From Cloacimonetes bacterium UBA3541 (GTDB lineage Bacteria > Cloacimonadota > Cloacimonadia > Cloacimonadales > Cloacimonadaceae): DNA of 64,000 bases. Shown here piece by piece: positions 26,839 through 39,712 of the stretch; position 1 is the stretch's first letter, and the number at the start of each line of letters is the position of its first letter. The position numbers were made by a program, and so were the translations under genes. The notes beneath the pieces were generated by a model. That model searched no databases and was not told where the DNA came from. It worked only from the letters and a program-made list of their open reading frames with translations. The stretch lies in NCBI GenBank assembly GCA_002376725.1, contig DFOM01000059.1, positions 106,078 through 170,077 on the forward strand, written 5' to 3'.

Positions 26839-29402
<2,564 letters not shown>

Positions 29403-30188
29403 TTAAATATTTATCAATGGAGTGTGAAGACAAGGATCAGCGATAAAAATATTAACATTGCTACGTATGGACTGTAGGTAATCATTCATAGTTTCCCATG
29501 CGAGCTTAGGATTATTATTAGTTTCGCTTAAATGAGCTAGAATAAGGTTTTCTAAGCCATAATGCACAATTTGGCTAAGCAATCCCACTGCTTGCTGATT
29601 AGAAAGATGTCCTTGCGAGCTTTTGATTCTTTGTTTTAGCCTCCAGGGATAAGGTCCGTTCATTAACATTTTTTCGTCGTGATTACTTTCCAGAACGATG
29701 GTTGTGCAATTTTTTAATCTATTTATTACAAGCGTGGTAGGAAAACCCAGATCAGTAGCTATTCCCAGTTTTCGTTCCTGATATTGTAAACAGTGGAAAG
29801 TAAAATTACAGCTTTCTACAGCGTCATGAGATGAGGAGAAAGGATGGATAATAAGATCATTTATTTGAAAGGGTGTACCCGTCTGGAAAAATTTCACTTC
29901 CGCTGGAATATTTCCTAAACGACTTTGGCATTGATAATAGGTTTCTTCATTGATATAGAGAGGCACTTTAAGATTTCGTAAAACTGCTCCTGCTCCCTTG
30001 ATATGGTCAGAGTGTTCGTGGCTAATTACTAGACCTTTTATTTCGTGTCTATCAATTCTAAGATCTTCCAAAGCGTTAAATATAGTTTTGGCTGGAGCTC
30101 CTGCGTCCAGTAAAATGGCTGTTTCATCGGTTCGGATGAAGCTAGCATTTCCTTGAGAGCTACTAACCAAGACAGTGAGCTGGAACAT
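29403..30188 (-). CDS. MBL-fold hydrolase, YycJ/WalJ-like
   Basis: 261 residues of a metallo-beta-lactamase fold: N-terminal SSSQGNASFIRTDETAILLDAG, metal motif ISHEHSDHIKG, and later SSHDA and LAHLSETNN. This layout matches YycJ/WalJ, proposed 5'-3' exonucleases involved in DNA repair or coordination of cell-wall signalling. It lies three bases after yhaM at the far end of the long translation operon, so it is probably co-expressed. No WalRK genes are near. Confidence 0.87.
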   Translation of the reverse strand: MFQLTVLVSSSQGNASFIRTDETAILLDAGAPAKTIFNALEDLRIDRHEIKGLVISHEHSDHIKGAGAVLRNLKVPLYINEETYYQCQSRLGNIPAEVKFFQTGTPFQINDLIIHPFSSSHDAVESCNFTFHCLQYQERKLGIATDLGFPTTLVINRLKNCTTIVLESNHDEKMLMNGPYPWRLKQRIKSSQGHLSNQQAVGLLSQIVHYGLENLILAHLSETNNNPKLAWETMNDYLQSIRSNVNIFIADPCLHTPLINI

Positions 30189-30191
30189 TTA

Positions 30192-31142
30192 TCAGATTTT
30201 AGTTAGGTGATAATAGCGATTATTTAATCTATCGTATTCAGTCCAGACTGCATCAGCTGGAGCAGCAGCTAAAAGTTGTGCGACACCAACACTTTGGGCA
30301 TCAAGATTGTCGCAAAGATGTAGTACTAAAGCTTCAATTGTTTGAGGTAAACGAACCGAAGCTTTTTCATATTCTCCATGATGTGCAAGTATCATATGAC
30401 GTAGATTCAAAAGAATTTCTTCCGGGAATCCTACAATTTCCTTTGCTTTTTCACATATAAACTGGTCTCCTAAACTGAGATGTCCTACTAATCTACCTAA
30501 ATCAGTAAAATCAATATTGAGAGCAACACTATATTCAAATACTTTTCCAACATCATGAAGCAAGGCTCCGGAGATAATTAAGTCTCTATTCACGGGATAA
30601 AGAGTGCAAACGAAATCACAAAGAGCAGCCACATTGACAGTATGTTCAATAAGTCCTTGACGATAATTATGATGCCAGCTTTTAGCAGCGGGAGCATTAA
30701 TAAATTGATTGAAGAATTCTTTATCGTCAAAGATAAGGTGTAATAGTTTATTAATCCAGAGATTTTCTACTTTATCAACGAAAGAGAAAAATTGATCAGC
30801 CAAATACTCTGAAGGTTTATTGCTGGAAGTGATGAATTGTTCAATATTATATTCCGATTTATCTGCATAGCGAAGTTGGCTAACATTCAGCTGCACCTGG
30901 TCTTTGTAACTATTTACCGTAGCCTTTATTTTTATTACATCTCCCTCTGAGAATTCATCTGCTACTTGAAGGAAATCTTTCCACATATAGGCATTTATAC
31001 TTCCACTACTGTCCTGCAAGCGGAGATATAAATAGCGGTCATTTTTACCCTGGCGAATTTCTTTTGAGGTCACGAGATAAAAACTGACTACTTCTTTTCC
31101 CAAGTGCTCAGTTAGGTCAGATATATTGATATGTTTAAACAT
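30192..31142 (-). CDS. yhaM: 3'-5' exoribonuclease YhaM-like (OB fold + HD domain)
   Basis: 316 residues with an N-terminal OB-fold (YLYLRLQDSSGSINAYMWKD) and a C-terminal HD phosphohydrolase domain: QGLIEHTVNVA, ISGALLHDVGKVFEYS, HMILAHHGEYE, LHLCDNLDAQ. This combination defines YhaM, a Mn-dependent 3'-5' exoribonuclease acting on short RNA and DNA. It follows the secreted-protein gene by six bases and precedes the MBL-fold gene by three. Confidence 0.9.
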   Translation of the reverse strand: MFKHINISDLTEHLGKEVVSFYLVTSKEIRQGKNDRYLYLRLQDSSGSINAYMWKDFLQVADEFSEGDVIKIKATVNSYKDQVQLNVSQLRYADKSEYNIEQFITSSNKPSEYLADQFFSFVDKVENLWINKLLHLIFDDKEFFNQFINAPAAKSWHHNYRQGLIEHTVNVAALCDFVCTLYPVNRDLIISGALLHDVGKVFEYSVALNIDFTDLGRLVGHLSLGDQFICEKAKEIVGFPEEILLNLRHMILAHHGEYEKASVRLPQTIEALVLHLCDNLDAQSVGVAQLLAAAPADAVWTEYDRLNNRYYHLTKI

Positions 31143-31148
31143 ATTTAC

Positions 31149-33059
31149 TCACTTTAAGATAATAATTTTATGGATGGTAGGCATACCCGTTTTAGCAGAA
31201 GGAATGCTGGGAAATCGGAGAAAATAGATGCCATTTACAGGAAATTGGTCAGCTGTAATAGTAATTTCAGATTGAGAAGTATAAAAATCTTTAATCTTTT
31301 GGCCTCTCAGATTATAGATTTGCACCCTTCCTATTTGTTTTCCATTATTGATGGATACCTTCATCAGCTCACCTGGATGTAAGGGATTGGGAAAGATAAT
31401 TAAACGGGGGACAAAATTGTTTTCGTCCTGAACAGCGACAAAATTACTGAATTCGCTATAGGAAGAATAGAGTATTTTTCCGCTATCCTGCAGCTGTAAC
31501 CAATAGTAAATACGATAGAATTGTTCCAATTCACTTAAGGAAATATTATTTAAAGGAATGAAAAAATTTATAGTTAGACTTTGATCTGCATTCAAACTTC
31601 CATTTAACGGTTGATTTTGCACTATCCAACGGTCAATTACCCAACGCTCACCTTCATTAAAGGTCTGTTTTTTGAATAAACCGACAAAGAGCCTTGATGA
31701 ATTAACGATATCATACTCCACAACGGAAGAATATAATTGAGTATGTGCATTATTCAAGGTTAAAGTTGCATAAAGTTGATCGGTATGGTCTTCGTTAATG
31801 ATACTAAAATCTGCAGAAGAGATGAAAGTTTTATAATTTTGAGCCTGCGTGCATAGCTGAACAAACTGATCGCCATAATTAGTAGAGAATCCATTAATCC
31901 TGAGGTCTCCATTGACAACGGTACGAGGTAAAGAATTAAAGTGATACCAATTAAATCTATTTTGAGCAGCAATACTGGAAAGAGTATCGCCTAAAATTGG
32001 AAAATAGTTCAAGATATGAAATTGAGGGAAACTGTATTGGTCTTGAGACCAGGTAATCTGAGATACATTTTGCCAGCGCAAGAAATTCTCTATAAGGAAA
32101 ATAGGATAAGAATCGGCAAAGCTAAAGCGATGAATAAGGCGAACATTATTTGCTTGTGGATCATTATCATTATGACTACTGACCAGTGCTGCTCTCAATT
32201 TTAACTGTAAGGGTCTTTCGGGAAGCACAAACTGATGCTCAAAAAAGGCAGGATTTTGGTTATTAAATTCATATAGAGAAAGAGGAGCAATTGTTTCCGG
32301 GATAGGAATTTCGTCAAAAAAGGCAAAATCTGGATCTGGCGAATATACATTCAAATTGATAGTAGCATCTGTTATTGGAATACCAGAATGATTATAGATG
32401 GCAAAGGTAGGGGCAACGGTTTGTCCTGGTTCTATAATTCCTTCAAGGTCAAAATTGGTTAATTCTAGGTCAATAATTTGAGAATCTAGAACAAATTCTC
32501 CTGCTAGTCCGAAAAGGAGTTCAGCATTAAATCCAGCACTGGCAAAACTCTGGTAATATGGAGCCTGAGGCACATTGGTATTGGAATAATAACTATGTTC
32601 TCCTCCCCCTTGGGAAGCGGAAACATAAATTCCAGTGAAACTAGTAGAATATGTTACCACCAGCCATAAAGAGCTTTCTTGAACAGTTTGTGGGAAGGTA
32701 ACTTCTATCCAGTTTGAAGAAACCGGAACTTTATTCCAGGTTAAGAGAGTACCGGGATGGTTAAATTCATTGGAAAAAAGCTCTACCCGTATGGAATCTC
32801 CGGTTTGCGGTAGATAGATTAATGCTTTAGAAGTGATAAATTGAGAGATTTCAGCGGCAGGATACACAGAGGCAAAATCAAAAAAGACAGCCCATTTATC
32901 TGATCCATAAAAGTGATAATCGTCCGTTCCCTGATGATAGCCAAAACTATATTCTTTACAGTCCTCCGAAATTACTTGAGAGCCAGAACCTGGCACAAAA
33001 TCTAAGGCAAAGGAAAAACTCACAAATAGAAGGACAGTAATAGTTATCAAAAATCTCAT
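31149..33059 (-). CDS. secreted protein with sorting domain, Omp28-like middle region
   Basis: 636 residues: a signal peptide (MRFLITITVLLFVSFSFA), a beta-sandwich N-part, a CARDB-like Ig stretch (about 185-300), a middle part resembling the Omp28/thioredoxin-like fold of Bacteroidetes surface proteins (FNWYHFNSLPRTVVNGDLR) but without the CxxC pair, and a C-terminal type-A sorting domain (IIFPNPLHPGELMKVS, RVQIYNLRGQKIKDF, PVNGIYFLRF). The function is unknown. Its start overlaps the ribF stop by four bases, so an envelope protein is embedded in the translation operon. Confidence 0.82.
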   Translation of the reverse strand: MRFLITITVLLFVSFSFALDFVPGSGSQVISEDCKEYSFGYHQGTDDYHFYGSDKWAVFFDFASVYPAAEISQFITSKALIYLPQTGDSIRVELFSNEFNHPGTLLTWNKVPVSSNWIEVTFPQTVQESSLWLVVTYSTSFTGIYVSASQGGGEHSYYSNTNVPQAPYYQSFASAGFNAELLFGLAGEFVLDSQIIDLELTNFDLEGIIEPGQTVAPTFAIYNHSGIPITDATINLNVYSPDPDFAFFDEIPIPETIAPLSLYEFNNQNPAFFEHQFVLPERPLQLKLRAALVSSHNDNDPQANNVRLIHRFSFADSYPIFLIENFLRWQNVSQITWSQDQYSFPQFHILNYFPILGDTLSSIAAQNRFNWYHFNSLPRTVVNGDLRINGFSTNYGDQFVQLCTQAQNYKTFISSADFSIINEDHTDQLYATLTLNNAHTQLYSSVVEYDIVNSSRLFVGLFKKQTFNEGERWVIDRWIVQNQPLNGSLNADQSLTINFFIPLNNISLSELEQFYRIYYWLQLQDSGKILYSSYSEFSNFVAVQDENNFVPRLIIFPNPLHPGELMKVSINNGKQIGRVQIYNLRGQKIKDFYTSQSEITITADQFPVNGIYFLRFPSIPSAKTGMPTIHKIIILK

Positions 33060-33955
33060 ATTATTCTATTATCCACTAAATTTTTAGCGAAGGCGACATC
33101 TTTCTCAATAGCTCTTTTCAGGGCATCTTTATCGGGGAACATTCTTTCCTCCCTAAGATAATGAAGCAATTGAATAGAGAAAGAAAAACCACCAAAATCA
33201 TTATTCACATCAAGCAGATAAGTTTCAATCTCTACTCTATCCCTTTTTTTCAAGGTTGGGCTGATGCCTATATTTGTCAACCCATAAAAAACTATAGATC
33301 CTGTTATCGCTTTACTGATATAAACTCCATTATAGGGAATAAGCTGATAGGGGTCATCTAATTTCAGATTTACAGTAGGATAGCCCAATTCTTTACCAAT
33401 GCCTTTCCCCCTCCCCACTTTTCCATAAAGTGTATACGGCTGTCCAAGTAAACGATTTGCCTCATATAAATTTCCCGATATCAGCATTTTTCTAATTAAT
33501 GAACTACTGATAATGCGATTATTATAAAGAATAGGTTCTACATACTCTACTTCAAATCCATAGGTTTTGCTCTGTTCTAAAAGAAACTGATAATCACCCC
33601 GTCGTTGATAACCAAAATGAGAGTCGTAGCCGAGTACAATAATAGCAGGATTGAATTTAGCGACCATATACAATCTTAAAAAATCTTCAGCTGAAGTTTT
33701 GGCTAATTTATCATCAAAATGCAGCAATTGAACTTCGTTTATTCCCATTGATAAGATTCTATCCTTTTTTTGCAGTGGTGGAAGAAGTATATAAGAACAA
33801 GAATTATTATTCAGAGTTTGAACAGGATGATTATCATAGGTAATAACGACAGATTTAAGATTTCTTTCTTTTGCCAGTTCTATAACCTTTGAAAGAAGTT
33901 TTTGGTGGCCTATGTGTAGACCGTCAAAATTACCAATACTTAAAACGCTTTTCAT
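33056..33955 (-). CDS. ribF: bifunctional riboflavin kinase / FAD synthetase
   Basis: 299 residues. The N-terminal FMN adenylyltransferase domain opens with SIGNFDGLHIGHQKLL (nucleotidyltransferase HxGH) and has GYDSHFGYQRRGDYQFL and ISSSLIRKML. The C-terminal riboflavin kinase domain contains GRGKGIGKELGYPTVNL. Produces FMN and FAD. It follows truB by one base in the usual truB-ribF order. Confidence 0.95.
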   Translation of the reverse strand: MKSVLSIGNFDGLHIGHQKLLSKVIELAKERNLKSVVITYDNHPVQTLNNNSCSYILLPPLQKKDRILSMGINEVQLLHFDDKLAKTSAEDFLRLYMVAKFNPAIIVLGYDSHFGYQRRGDYQFLLEQSKTYGFEVEYVEPILYNNRIISSSLIRKMLISGNLYEANRLLGQPYTLYGKVGRGKGIGKELGYPTVNLKLDDPYQLIPYNGVYISKAITGSIVFYGLTNIGISPTLKKRDRVEIETYLLDVNNDFGGFSFSIQLLHYLREERMFPDKDALKRAIEKDVAFAKNLVDNRII

Positions 33956-33956
33956 A

Positions 33957-34823
33957 CTAATTCTTCAGATTTATATATGGGATAAGTATACCATCTTTTC
34001 TTTTTGCTACTCCCTGCAAACTGCCATCAGAATCAAATATCAATATTTTTTCATTATCTATACCTGAATTAGGTATGGGATTGCCATTTTTGATATAAAG
34101 TAGCTCTTGGAAAGGTAAAATGAGTTGTTCAAAATCTGGAAATAACTCTTTCACCGGAAAGAAATGGTAAGAAAAGTTTTCTTTTGTAATATCTTCAATT
34201 TTAGCGGCTTGACTTACTTTAAGATGTCCTATAGAAGTTCTTCTTAAGCTAATACAAAACCCAGCAGTTCCTAAAAGCTGAGCAATAAGTTCTCCCAGAC
34301 TACGGATATAAGTTCCTTTAGATACTTTGCACCTGAAAATTAGGTAGGGTGGAGAATAATCTATCACTTCAAACTCAGAGATATTAACTGGACGGTCCTC
34401 TAATTCAACTTTAATACCATTTCGCGCATAGGAATAGGCTGGTTTCCCTTTCACTTTAACTGCTGAATAAGCTGGAGTACGAAGAGATGTGATTTGTAGA
34501 ATATTTTTACGCAAGTCTTCTTTATCTATTCTGGAAGGAATATTTTCACTAGTGGCAATTACCTTCCCTTCTATATCTCCCGTTTCTGTTTGTTCTCCTA
34601 GCTTTAGTACAGCTTCATATTCCTTATCCTGTGCCTCCAGAAATTGACATAGACGGGTGTAAGAACCCAGAGCAAAAATTAACAATCCAGAGGCAAGGGG
34701 GTCTAGGGTGCCTGTGTGACCAATTCTAGAAATTCCAGTAATATCTCTCAATTGCCGCACTAAAGCAAAAGAAGAAATGCCTAAAGCTTTATCAATTAAA
34801 AGGAAACCCTGGTTATCAGACAT
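33957..34823 (-). CDS. truB: tRNA pseudouridine(55) synthase
   Basis: 288 residues. The catalytic aspartate is D41 in GHTGTLDPLASGLL, with the entry FLLIDKALGISSFALV and the later SKGTYIRSLGELIAQLLG. Isomerises U55 in the T-loop of tRNAs. It overlaps the end of nrnA by eight bases. A C-terminal PUA-like tail appears short and divergent. Confidence 0.96.
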   Translation of the reverse strand: MSDNQGFLLIDKALGISSFALVRQLRDITGISRIGHTGTLDPLASGLLIFALGSYTRLCQFLEAQDKEYEAVLKLGEQTETGDIEGKVIATSENIPSRIDKEDLRKNILQITSLRTPAYSAVKVKGKPAYSYARNGIKVELEDRPVNISEFEVIDYSPPYLIFRCKVSKGTYIRSLGELIAQLLGTAGFCISLRRTSIGHLKVSQAAKIEDITKENFSYHFFPVKELFPDFEQLILPFQELLYIKNGNPIPNSGIDNEKILIFDSDGSLQGVAKRKDGILIPYINLKN

Positions 34824-35829
34824 TATTCTGGGATACTGACAGAGCCTCTTTCAGCTTAGATATAAGGTTAGATTTTAGCTCCCCCAGTTCACCATAAAGC
34901 GTTGCACCAGACGCATTTTTATGGCCACCACCTCCATAAGAAACCGCTATGGAATTAACATCAACGGTTTCAGAACGGAGACTTAGATTGAAAGATTCCT
35001 CATTATCCTGACGAAGAAAGGCAATTACTTTCACACCTTTGATACCTTGGACAAAACGTAGTACACTTATCGCATTGGAAGATAATTTATTGCGATGTTG
35101 CATATCCAGAGAAGAATATAAAAATAGAATCTGACCATCATTATAGAGTTCTATTCCCGAAAGTATTTCTCCAAGATATTTCATCTGGTTGGTAGTATTA
35201 TTACAGTAAAATGCTTGGTATAAATCGGAAGGATTTATACCGAAAGTTACCAGTTCTGATGCAAAACTTAACGATTTTGCGTTGGTATTGGAGTTGGTGA
35301 AGTTATTGGTGTCATTTATAAGACTGATATACAAGTTTTTAGCTATTGCGATACTTTCCATTTTGGGAAGAGCTTCCATTTCAGGTTTAAACATTTTATA
35401 GATAATAGAGCCAGTACAGACCTCAGAAGTATCTACAAATGTGTAATCGCTATCTAATTGTTTATTAGAGGGGATATGGTGGTCAACCACAAAACGATTA
35501 TGTGCAGTTCTGAGCAATTCACTTCTATTTCCCAAAAGAGTATAGCTATTACAATCCAGAATAATAAGGGTATCATAGCGATGTCCGCTTTCAAAAATAC
35601 TCAATTTTGCTCCTTCCATAAAGCTTTTGAAGCGTTCCAGCTGGTTATCGGCATCAATTACAATGTCACTATCAATTGCTTGATTTCTCAGTAGTCTCTG
35701 TAAAGCCAAACTAGAACAGAATCCATCTCCATCTGGTTCTGTATGTGTCATAATAGCAACTGAACTAGAAGAATTAAGAAATCTATTAAGAATCTCCTTT
35801 AGTTCTTGTATATTTTCTAGGTTTTTCAT
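34816..35829 (-). CDS. nrnA: DHH-family bifunctional oligoribonuclease / PAP phosphatase
   Basis: 337 residues with DHH-domain motifs MTHTEPDGDGFCSSLAL, LDCNS and VVDHHIPSN (D116-H118), then the DHHA1 domain ending SYGGGGHKNASGATL. NrnA degrades nano-RNA and dephosphorylates 3'-phosphoadenosine 5'-phosphate. Its position between rbfA and truB is common in Firmicutes and Bacteroidetes-like genomes. Confidence 0.93.
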   Translation of the reverse strand: MKNLENIQELKEILNRFLNSSSSVAIMTHTEPDGDGFCSSLALQRLLRNQAIDSDIVIDADNQLERFKSFMEGAKLSIFESGHRYDTLIILDCNSYTLLGNRSELLRTAHNRFVVDHHIPSNKQLDSDYTFVDTSEVCTGSIIYKMFKPEMEALPKMESIAIAKNLYISLINDTNNFTNSNTNAKSLSFASELVTFGINPSDLYQAFYCNNTTNQMKYLGEILSGIELYNDGQILFLYSSLDMQHRNKLSSNAISVLRFVQGIKGVKVIAFLRQDNEESFNLSLRSETVDVNSIAVSYGGGGHKNASGATLYGELGELKSNLISKLKEALSVSQNNV

Positions 35830-35916
35830 TGGATATATTAACCCTCTTTTAGCCTATCTGAGTGCTAAAATAAATGATGATCAAGGAAATCAAATTTTAT
35901 TTACTGATTATAACTA

Positions 35917-36402
35917 TCAGTTATCCTCATCAGTATCAATTATATCATCAAAAATATCTTCGTCTTCATCGAGGTCAAAGAAGTCGTCATCTTCGTCCTC
36001 ATAGTCTTCATCCCAGTCAAAATCGTCGTCAAAATCTTCATCGTAATCCTCATCACCATATTTGTCTTTGAGGTTTGCAAGCAAAGTTTCAACTTTAGCT
36101 GCCCGGTCTTCGGTGTCATCGTAATAGAAAGATAGTTCTGGTATTGTTCTCATAATATGTGCTCCTGCAATTTGTTTTTTAAAATAACCTGAGGTTTTTA
36201 TTAACTGCTCCTTTACACTTTCATGGGAAGCAGGGTTATTGTAATGGGAAAAGTAAAGTTTAGCATACTTTAAATCTTTGGAAAGAACCACATCTGTGAT
36301 AGTTACCCAGGCTAAAGAAGGGTCTTGAATCTTGGTAGTTAAAGTAATATTTAATAGTTTACGCAATTCTTCCTGAAGCCGTGGGACTTTATACGATTTC
36401 AT
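35917..36402 (-). CDS. rbfA: ribosome-binding factor A with long acidic tail
   Basis: 161 residues. The first 115 are the KH-type RbfA domain (RLQEELRKLLN, DPSLAWVTITDVVLSKDLKYAKLYFS, MRTIPELSFYYDDTEDRAAKVETLL). The last 45 are almost only Asp, Glu, Phe and Tyr, which ordinary RbfA lacks. RbfA helps 30S maturation and cold adaptation. infB ends three bases upstream. Confidence 0.94.
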   Translation of the reverse strand: MKSYKVPRLQEELRKLLNITLTTKIQDPSLAWVTITDVVLSKDLKYAKLYFSHYNNPASHESVKEQLIKTSGYFKKQIAGAHIMRTIPELSFYYDDTEDRAAKVETLLANLKDKYGDEDYDEDFDDDFDWDEDYEDEDDDFFDLDEDEDIFDDIIDTDEDN

Positions 36403-36405
36403 AGT

Positions 36406-39084
36406 TTATTTTGGGGAACTTTCTTCCAGGACATAAAATTCAAAGACATCGCCTTCTTTGATGTCGGAGAAATTAGCTAAGGTAATACCGCATTCACTTC
36501 CTGCTCTAACTTCTTCCACATCATTGGCATAATGTTTTAGGGAAGCAATGTTGTCTTCTGCAATCATAACATCATCACGATAGATTTTGACACTACATCC
36601 CTTTTTGACACAACCACTATCTATCTGGCAGCCTGCTACCGTGCCAACTTTTTTTATTTTAAACACCTGGCGAACGGTTGCAGTTCCAATAATTTGTTCT
36701 TTATATTCAGGTTGTAACAATCCTTCTAGTGAGGCTTCAACATCTTCTATGGCATCATAAATTATTTGATAAAGGCGCATATCCACTTTTTCTTCTTCTG
36801 CCATCTTTTTAGCTTGCTGATTTGCTCTAACTCTAAAACCGATAATAATAGCATCAGAAGCTGCTGCTAAACTTACATCAGCTTCATTGATACCGCCTAC
36901 GCTTTTATGGATGATATTAAGTATCACTTGAGGATTGGAAATCTTGGCTAATGAATCAGCTAGCGCCTCTACTGAACCATCAGTATCTGCTTTAATAATA
37001 AGATTTAGTTCTTTTAACTGTTCATCCCGTATACGTTCAAAGATATTTTGCAAAGAGGCTTGATTCTGATATTTTTCCCGTTCCAATCTAATCTGATTTC
37101 GTTCGGTGCTTATAGCTCGAGCAGTTTTCTCAGAATCAACTTGATTAAGCAGATCTCCTGCTTTGGGTATATCATTCAAGCCAAATATACGACCTACATC
37201 GGAAGGATAGAGTTCCTTAATCTCCTGACCCCGCTCATTTTCTATTCTACGAATTCTGCCGTGAGTTGCACCACAGACCACAATATCCCCTTTTTTGATT
37301 GATCCCTCTTTTACAAGAATAGTAGCAATGGAACCCATACGAGGGTCTTTTTGAGCTTCCAGAACAACACCCGAACCAGGTACTGTTCTTCTAGCTTTAA
37401 GTCCCATCAGTTCTGCCATTATAAGAATCAACTCTATAAGATTCAGGATTCCTTCTCCCGTCACTGCAGAAGTAGTACACCAAGGTACTTCGCCACCATA
37501 TTGTTCCAACATTACTCCATAATCTAAAAGCTTAGCAATGACTTTATTTACATTAGCATCGGGTAAGTCTATTTTATTGATCGCAATGATAATAGGAACA
37601 CCTGCAGCTTTAGCATGGTCAATAGCTTCTTTAGTTTGAGGTTTTATTCCTTCATTAGCAGCTACCACAATTACAGCAATATCAGTCACATTCGCTCCAC
37701 GAGCTCGCATCGCCGTAAAAGCTTCATGTCCAGGTGTATCAATGAAGGTAATTTTATTTTTGTTAATCTCAATCTGATAAGCTCCGATATGTTGAGTGAT
37801 ACCTCCGGCTTCACCAGCCACTACATTAGTATTACGAATATAATCCAGGATAGAAGTTTTACCATGATCTACATGACCCATAATAGTAACTACCGGAGGA
37901 CGAGGTTCATATTCTGCATCGGCAAAAAGTTCCTTTTCTTTATCTAATATATCCGCTCCGTATTCATCTTCAAACTGGAAATCTACATTAAATTCGTCAC
38001 AAATCATTTCTAGAGAATCACGGTCTAATCTTTGATTCATTGTAACCAGCTGACCCATAGCAAAGAATTTGGAGATTATCTCTGCTGGATTAATATTAAG
38101 AATCTTGGCTAGTTCACTAACAGAAGTAAATTCTCTAATAATAACCTTACTTTCAGTATTATCATTTATAATCTGTGCTTCTTTATGATATTTCTTTTTC
38201 TTGCTTTTCTGTAGTATTTTTTTTATATTACGAGAAATTTCCGCTTCATCAACATCAGAAGGAAACACATCCTTTTGTTTGCTTTTCTTTGCTGAACTAA
38301 CTATAGCTCGTTTATGTTTACTCTTTTCACCCAATTCTTCATGGTCAAATCGTGATTTACCGAATTTTTTTACCTCAGTTTCTTTTGGAGGCTCAATAGG
38401 TTCAATAGATATGGGAACTACAGTTGTAGTAGTTTTTTCTCCGAGCTCTTCCTTTCCCCTTTTTTCTCTGGCTGGTTTCTGAGCTTCCTTAGTTCTACGC
38501 TCTTTAGTTACCGCCTCAGTTCTAGGTTTTGCTGAGCCCTTCTTATCTTTGCTAATCACTGGTGCAGCTTGTTGATGGGGAACAATAATACGAGTAGGTG
38601 GTTTTTGTTTAGCCAATACTTTCTCAGTTTTGGGCTGCGATGTAGTCGGTTCTATAGGTTCCGCTTGTCGTATCTCAGGTTTTGAATAGGGTTCAACTTT
38701 AGATGGGGAAACAACAGATTTAGGAGATACCTCTTTCTTGGCTGTTCCCTCTCTTCCTTTACGAGTTTTGTCTGATTTGGCTGATTTCTCAGTTCCTGGT
38801 TTTACTGCTTTAGCAGTTGATACTTCCCTGGGTCTTTCTTGGGGAATTTCTTCAACTTTAGCTTTAGCTGCTTGTCGCATTTCCTGTAAGCGTTTCCTAT
38901 CTTTTTCTGCTCTTTTTTCAGCATCTACTTGCTCATAATATTTTTTCCGAATTTTATCGGCTATTTCTTCATCAATAAGGCTCATATGACTTTTTACAAT
39001 GACCCCCATATCATTGAGGTGTTTCCTCAAAGCCATATTGCTTATTTTAAGTTCTTTAGCTAATTCATGTACTCTTATTTGCAC
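36406..39084 (-). CDS. infB: translation initiation factor IF-2
   Basis: 892 residues: N-terminal IF2_N helix domain ([19 protein letters not shown]), a long Lys/Glu/Pro-rich linker to about residue 280, a second IF2_N-like segment ([16 protein letters not shown]), then the GTPase with G1 [12 protein letters not shown]3 DTPGHEAF, G4 NKID, and domains II-IV ending [17 protein letters not shown]. Delivers fMet-tRNA to the 30S subunit. Central member of the operon. Confidence 0.97.
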   Translation of the reverse strand: MQIRVHELAKELKISNMALRKHLNDMGVIVKSHMSLIDEEIADKIRKKYYEQVDAEKRAEKDRKRLQEMRQAAKAKVEEIPQERPREVSTAKAVKPGTEKSAKSDKTRKGREGTAKKEVSPKSVVSPSKVEPYSKPEIRQAEPIEPTTSQPKTEKVLAKQKPPTRIIVPHQQAAPVISKDKKGSAKPRTEAVTKERRTKEAQKPAREKRGKEELGEKTTTTVVPISIEPIEPPKETEVKKFGKSRFDHEELGEKSKHKRAIVSSAKKSKQKDVFPSDVDEAEISRNIKKILQKSKKKKYHKEAQIINDNTESKVIIREFTSVSELAKILNINPAEIISKFFAMGQLVTMNQRLDRDSLEMICDEFNVDFQFEDEYGADILDKEKELFADAEYEPRPPVVTIMGHVDHGKTSILDYIRNTNVVAGEAGGITQHIGAYQIEINKNKITFIDTPGHEAFTAMRARGANVTDIAVIVVAANEGIKPQTKEAIDHAKAAGVPIIIAINKIDLPDANVNKVIAKLLDYGVMLEQYGGEVPWCTTSAVTGEGILNLIELILIMAELMGLKARRTVPGSGVVLEAQKDPRMGSIATILVKEGSIKKGDIVVCGATHGRIRRIENERGQEIKELYPSDVGRIFGLNDIPKAGDLLNQVDSEKTARAISTERNQIRLEREKYQNQASLQNIFERIRDEQLKELNLIIKADTDGSVEALADSLAKISNPQVILNIIHKSVGGINEADVSLAAASDAIIIGFRVRANQQAKKMAEEEKVDMRLYQIIYDAIEDVEASLEGLLQPEYKEQIIGTATVRQVFKIKKVGTVAGCQIDSGCVKKGCSVKIYRDDVMIAEDNIASLKHYANDVEEVRAGSECGITLANFSDIKEGDVFEFYVLEESSPK

Positions 39085-39099
39085 TTTTTTCCTCTAAAT

Positions 39100-39423
39100 T
39101 TAGTTGGAATAGTATTCCAACATTTTGGCGGCAAATTGACCGTCTTTAATTCCAAATATCCCAGAAATAGGTGTTCCCAAAGCCTTACTGAGTTCTTTTT
39201 GTGTACCCAAGCGAACTATAGGAACTGAGCTTTCCAGGATATTCCTTGCTTCAGTTATCCTTTTAACTGTTTTAGTAGAAGTATCATCGGTAATAATAAT
39301 CAATTTTAGATTATTTTTTCGTAAATCCCGAAGGCAGGCATCAGTGCCAGAAACCATCTTACCTGCTTTGCGAGCAAATTGCATCAGATTAATTATGCGA
39401 GAAAATTTTTCTTCACTGTTCAT
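39100..39423 (-). CDS. L7Ae/L30e-like ribosome-associated protein (YlxQ-like)
   Basis: 107 residues of the L7Ae/L30e/Gadd45 fold: LMQFARKAGKMVSGTDACL, LKLIIITDDTSTKTVKR and IVRLGTQKELSKALGTP. Small RNA-binding proteins of this group sit between ylxR and infB in many bacteria. Its frame overlaps the ylxR end by 11 bases. The molecular role in vivo is not established. Confidence 0.88.
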   Translation of the reverse strand: MNSEEKFSRIINLMQFARKAGKMVSGTDACLRDLRKNNLKLIIITDDTSTKTVKRITEARNILESSVPIVRLGTQKELSKALGTPISGIFGIKDGQFAAKMLEYYSN

Positions 39424-39712
39424 TATTTACTCCTTGAACTGATCTATTGCTTTGCAGGTCAAGTTCTGACCAATTTTTTTGGATACCATAATATTTTTTA
39501 TAATAATGCTTTCCCCATTCCTCTAATTTAGACAGACAATTTATATCTCTACATACATAAAGTCTATGGTGCGGCAACTTTCTTTGTGGGTCTATAATAA
39601 TACCCTCTGGAATAAGAATGAAGGCATAGAGGCTCTTCAGTTCTTTTTTGAACTTGCAAATAGAACAGGTTCTCTGCGGTATATGCTGAGCTTTACTATG
39701 TTTATTAGACAT
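39413..39712 (-). CDS. ylxR: YlxR/RnpM family RNA-binding protein
   Basis: 99 residues of the DUF448 family: PQRTCSICKFKKELKSLYAF and RKLPHHRLYVCRDINCLSKL, matching the family RxCxxCR and GRGAYxC pattern in divergent form. In Bacillus the homologue RnpM interacts with RNase P RNA. The gene begins on the last base of nusA and overlaps the ylxQ-like gene. Confidence 0.88.
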   Translation of the reverse strand: MSNKHSKAQHIPQRTCSICKFKKELKSLYAFILIPEGIIIDPQRKLPHHRLYVCRDINCLSKLEEWGKHYYKKYYGIQKNWSELDLQSNRSVQGVNNEQ

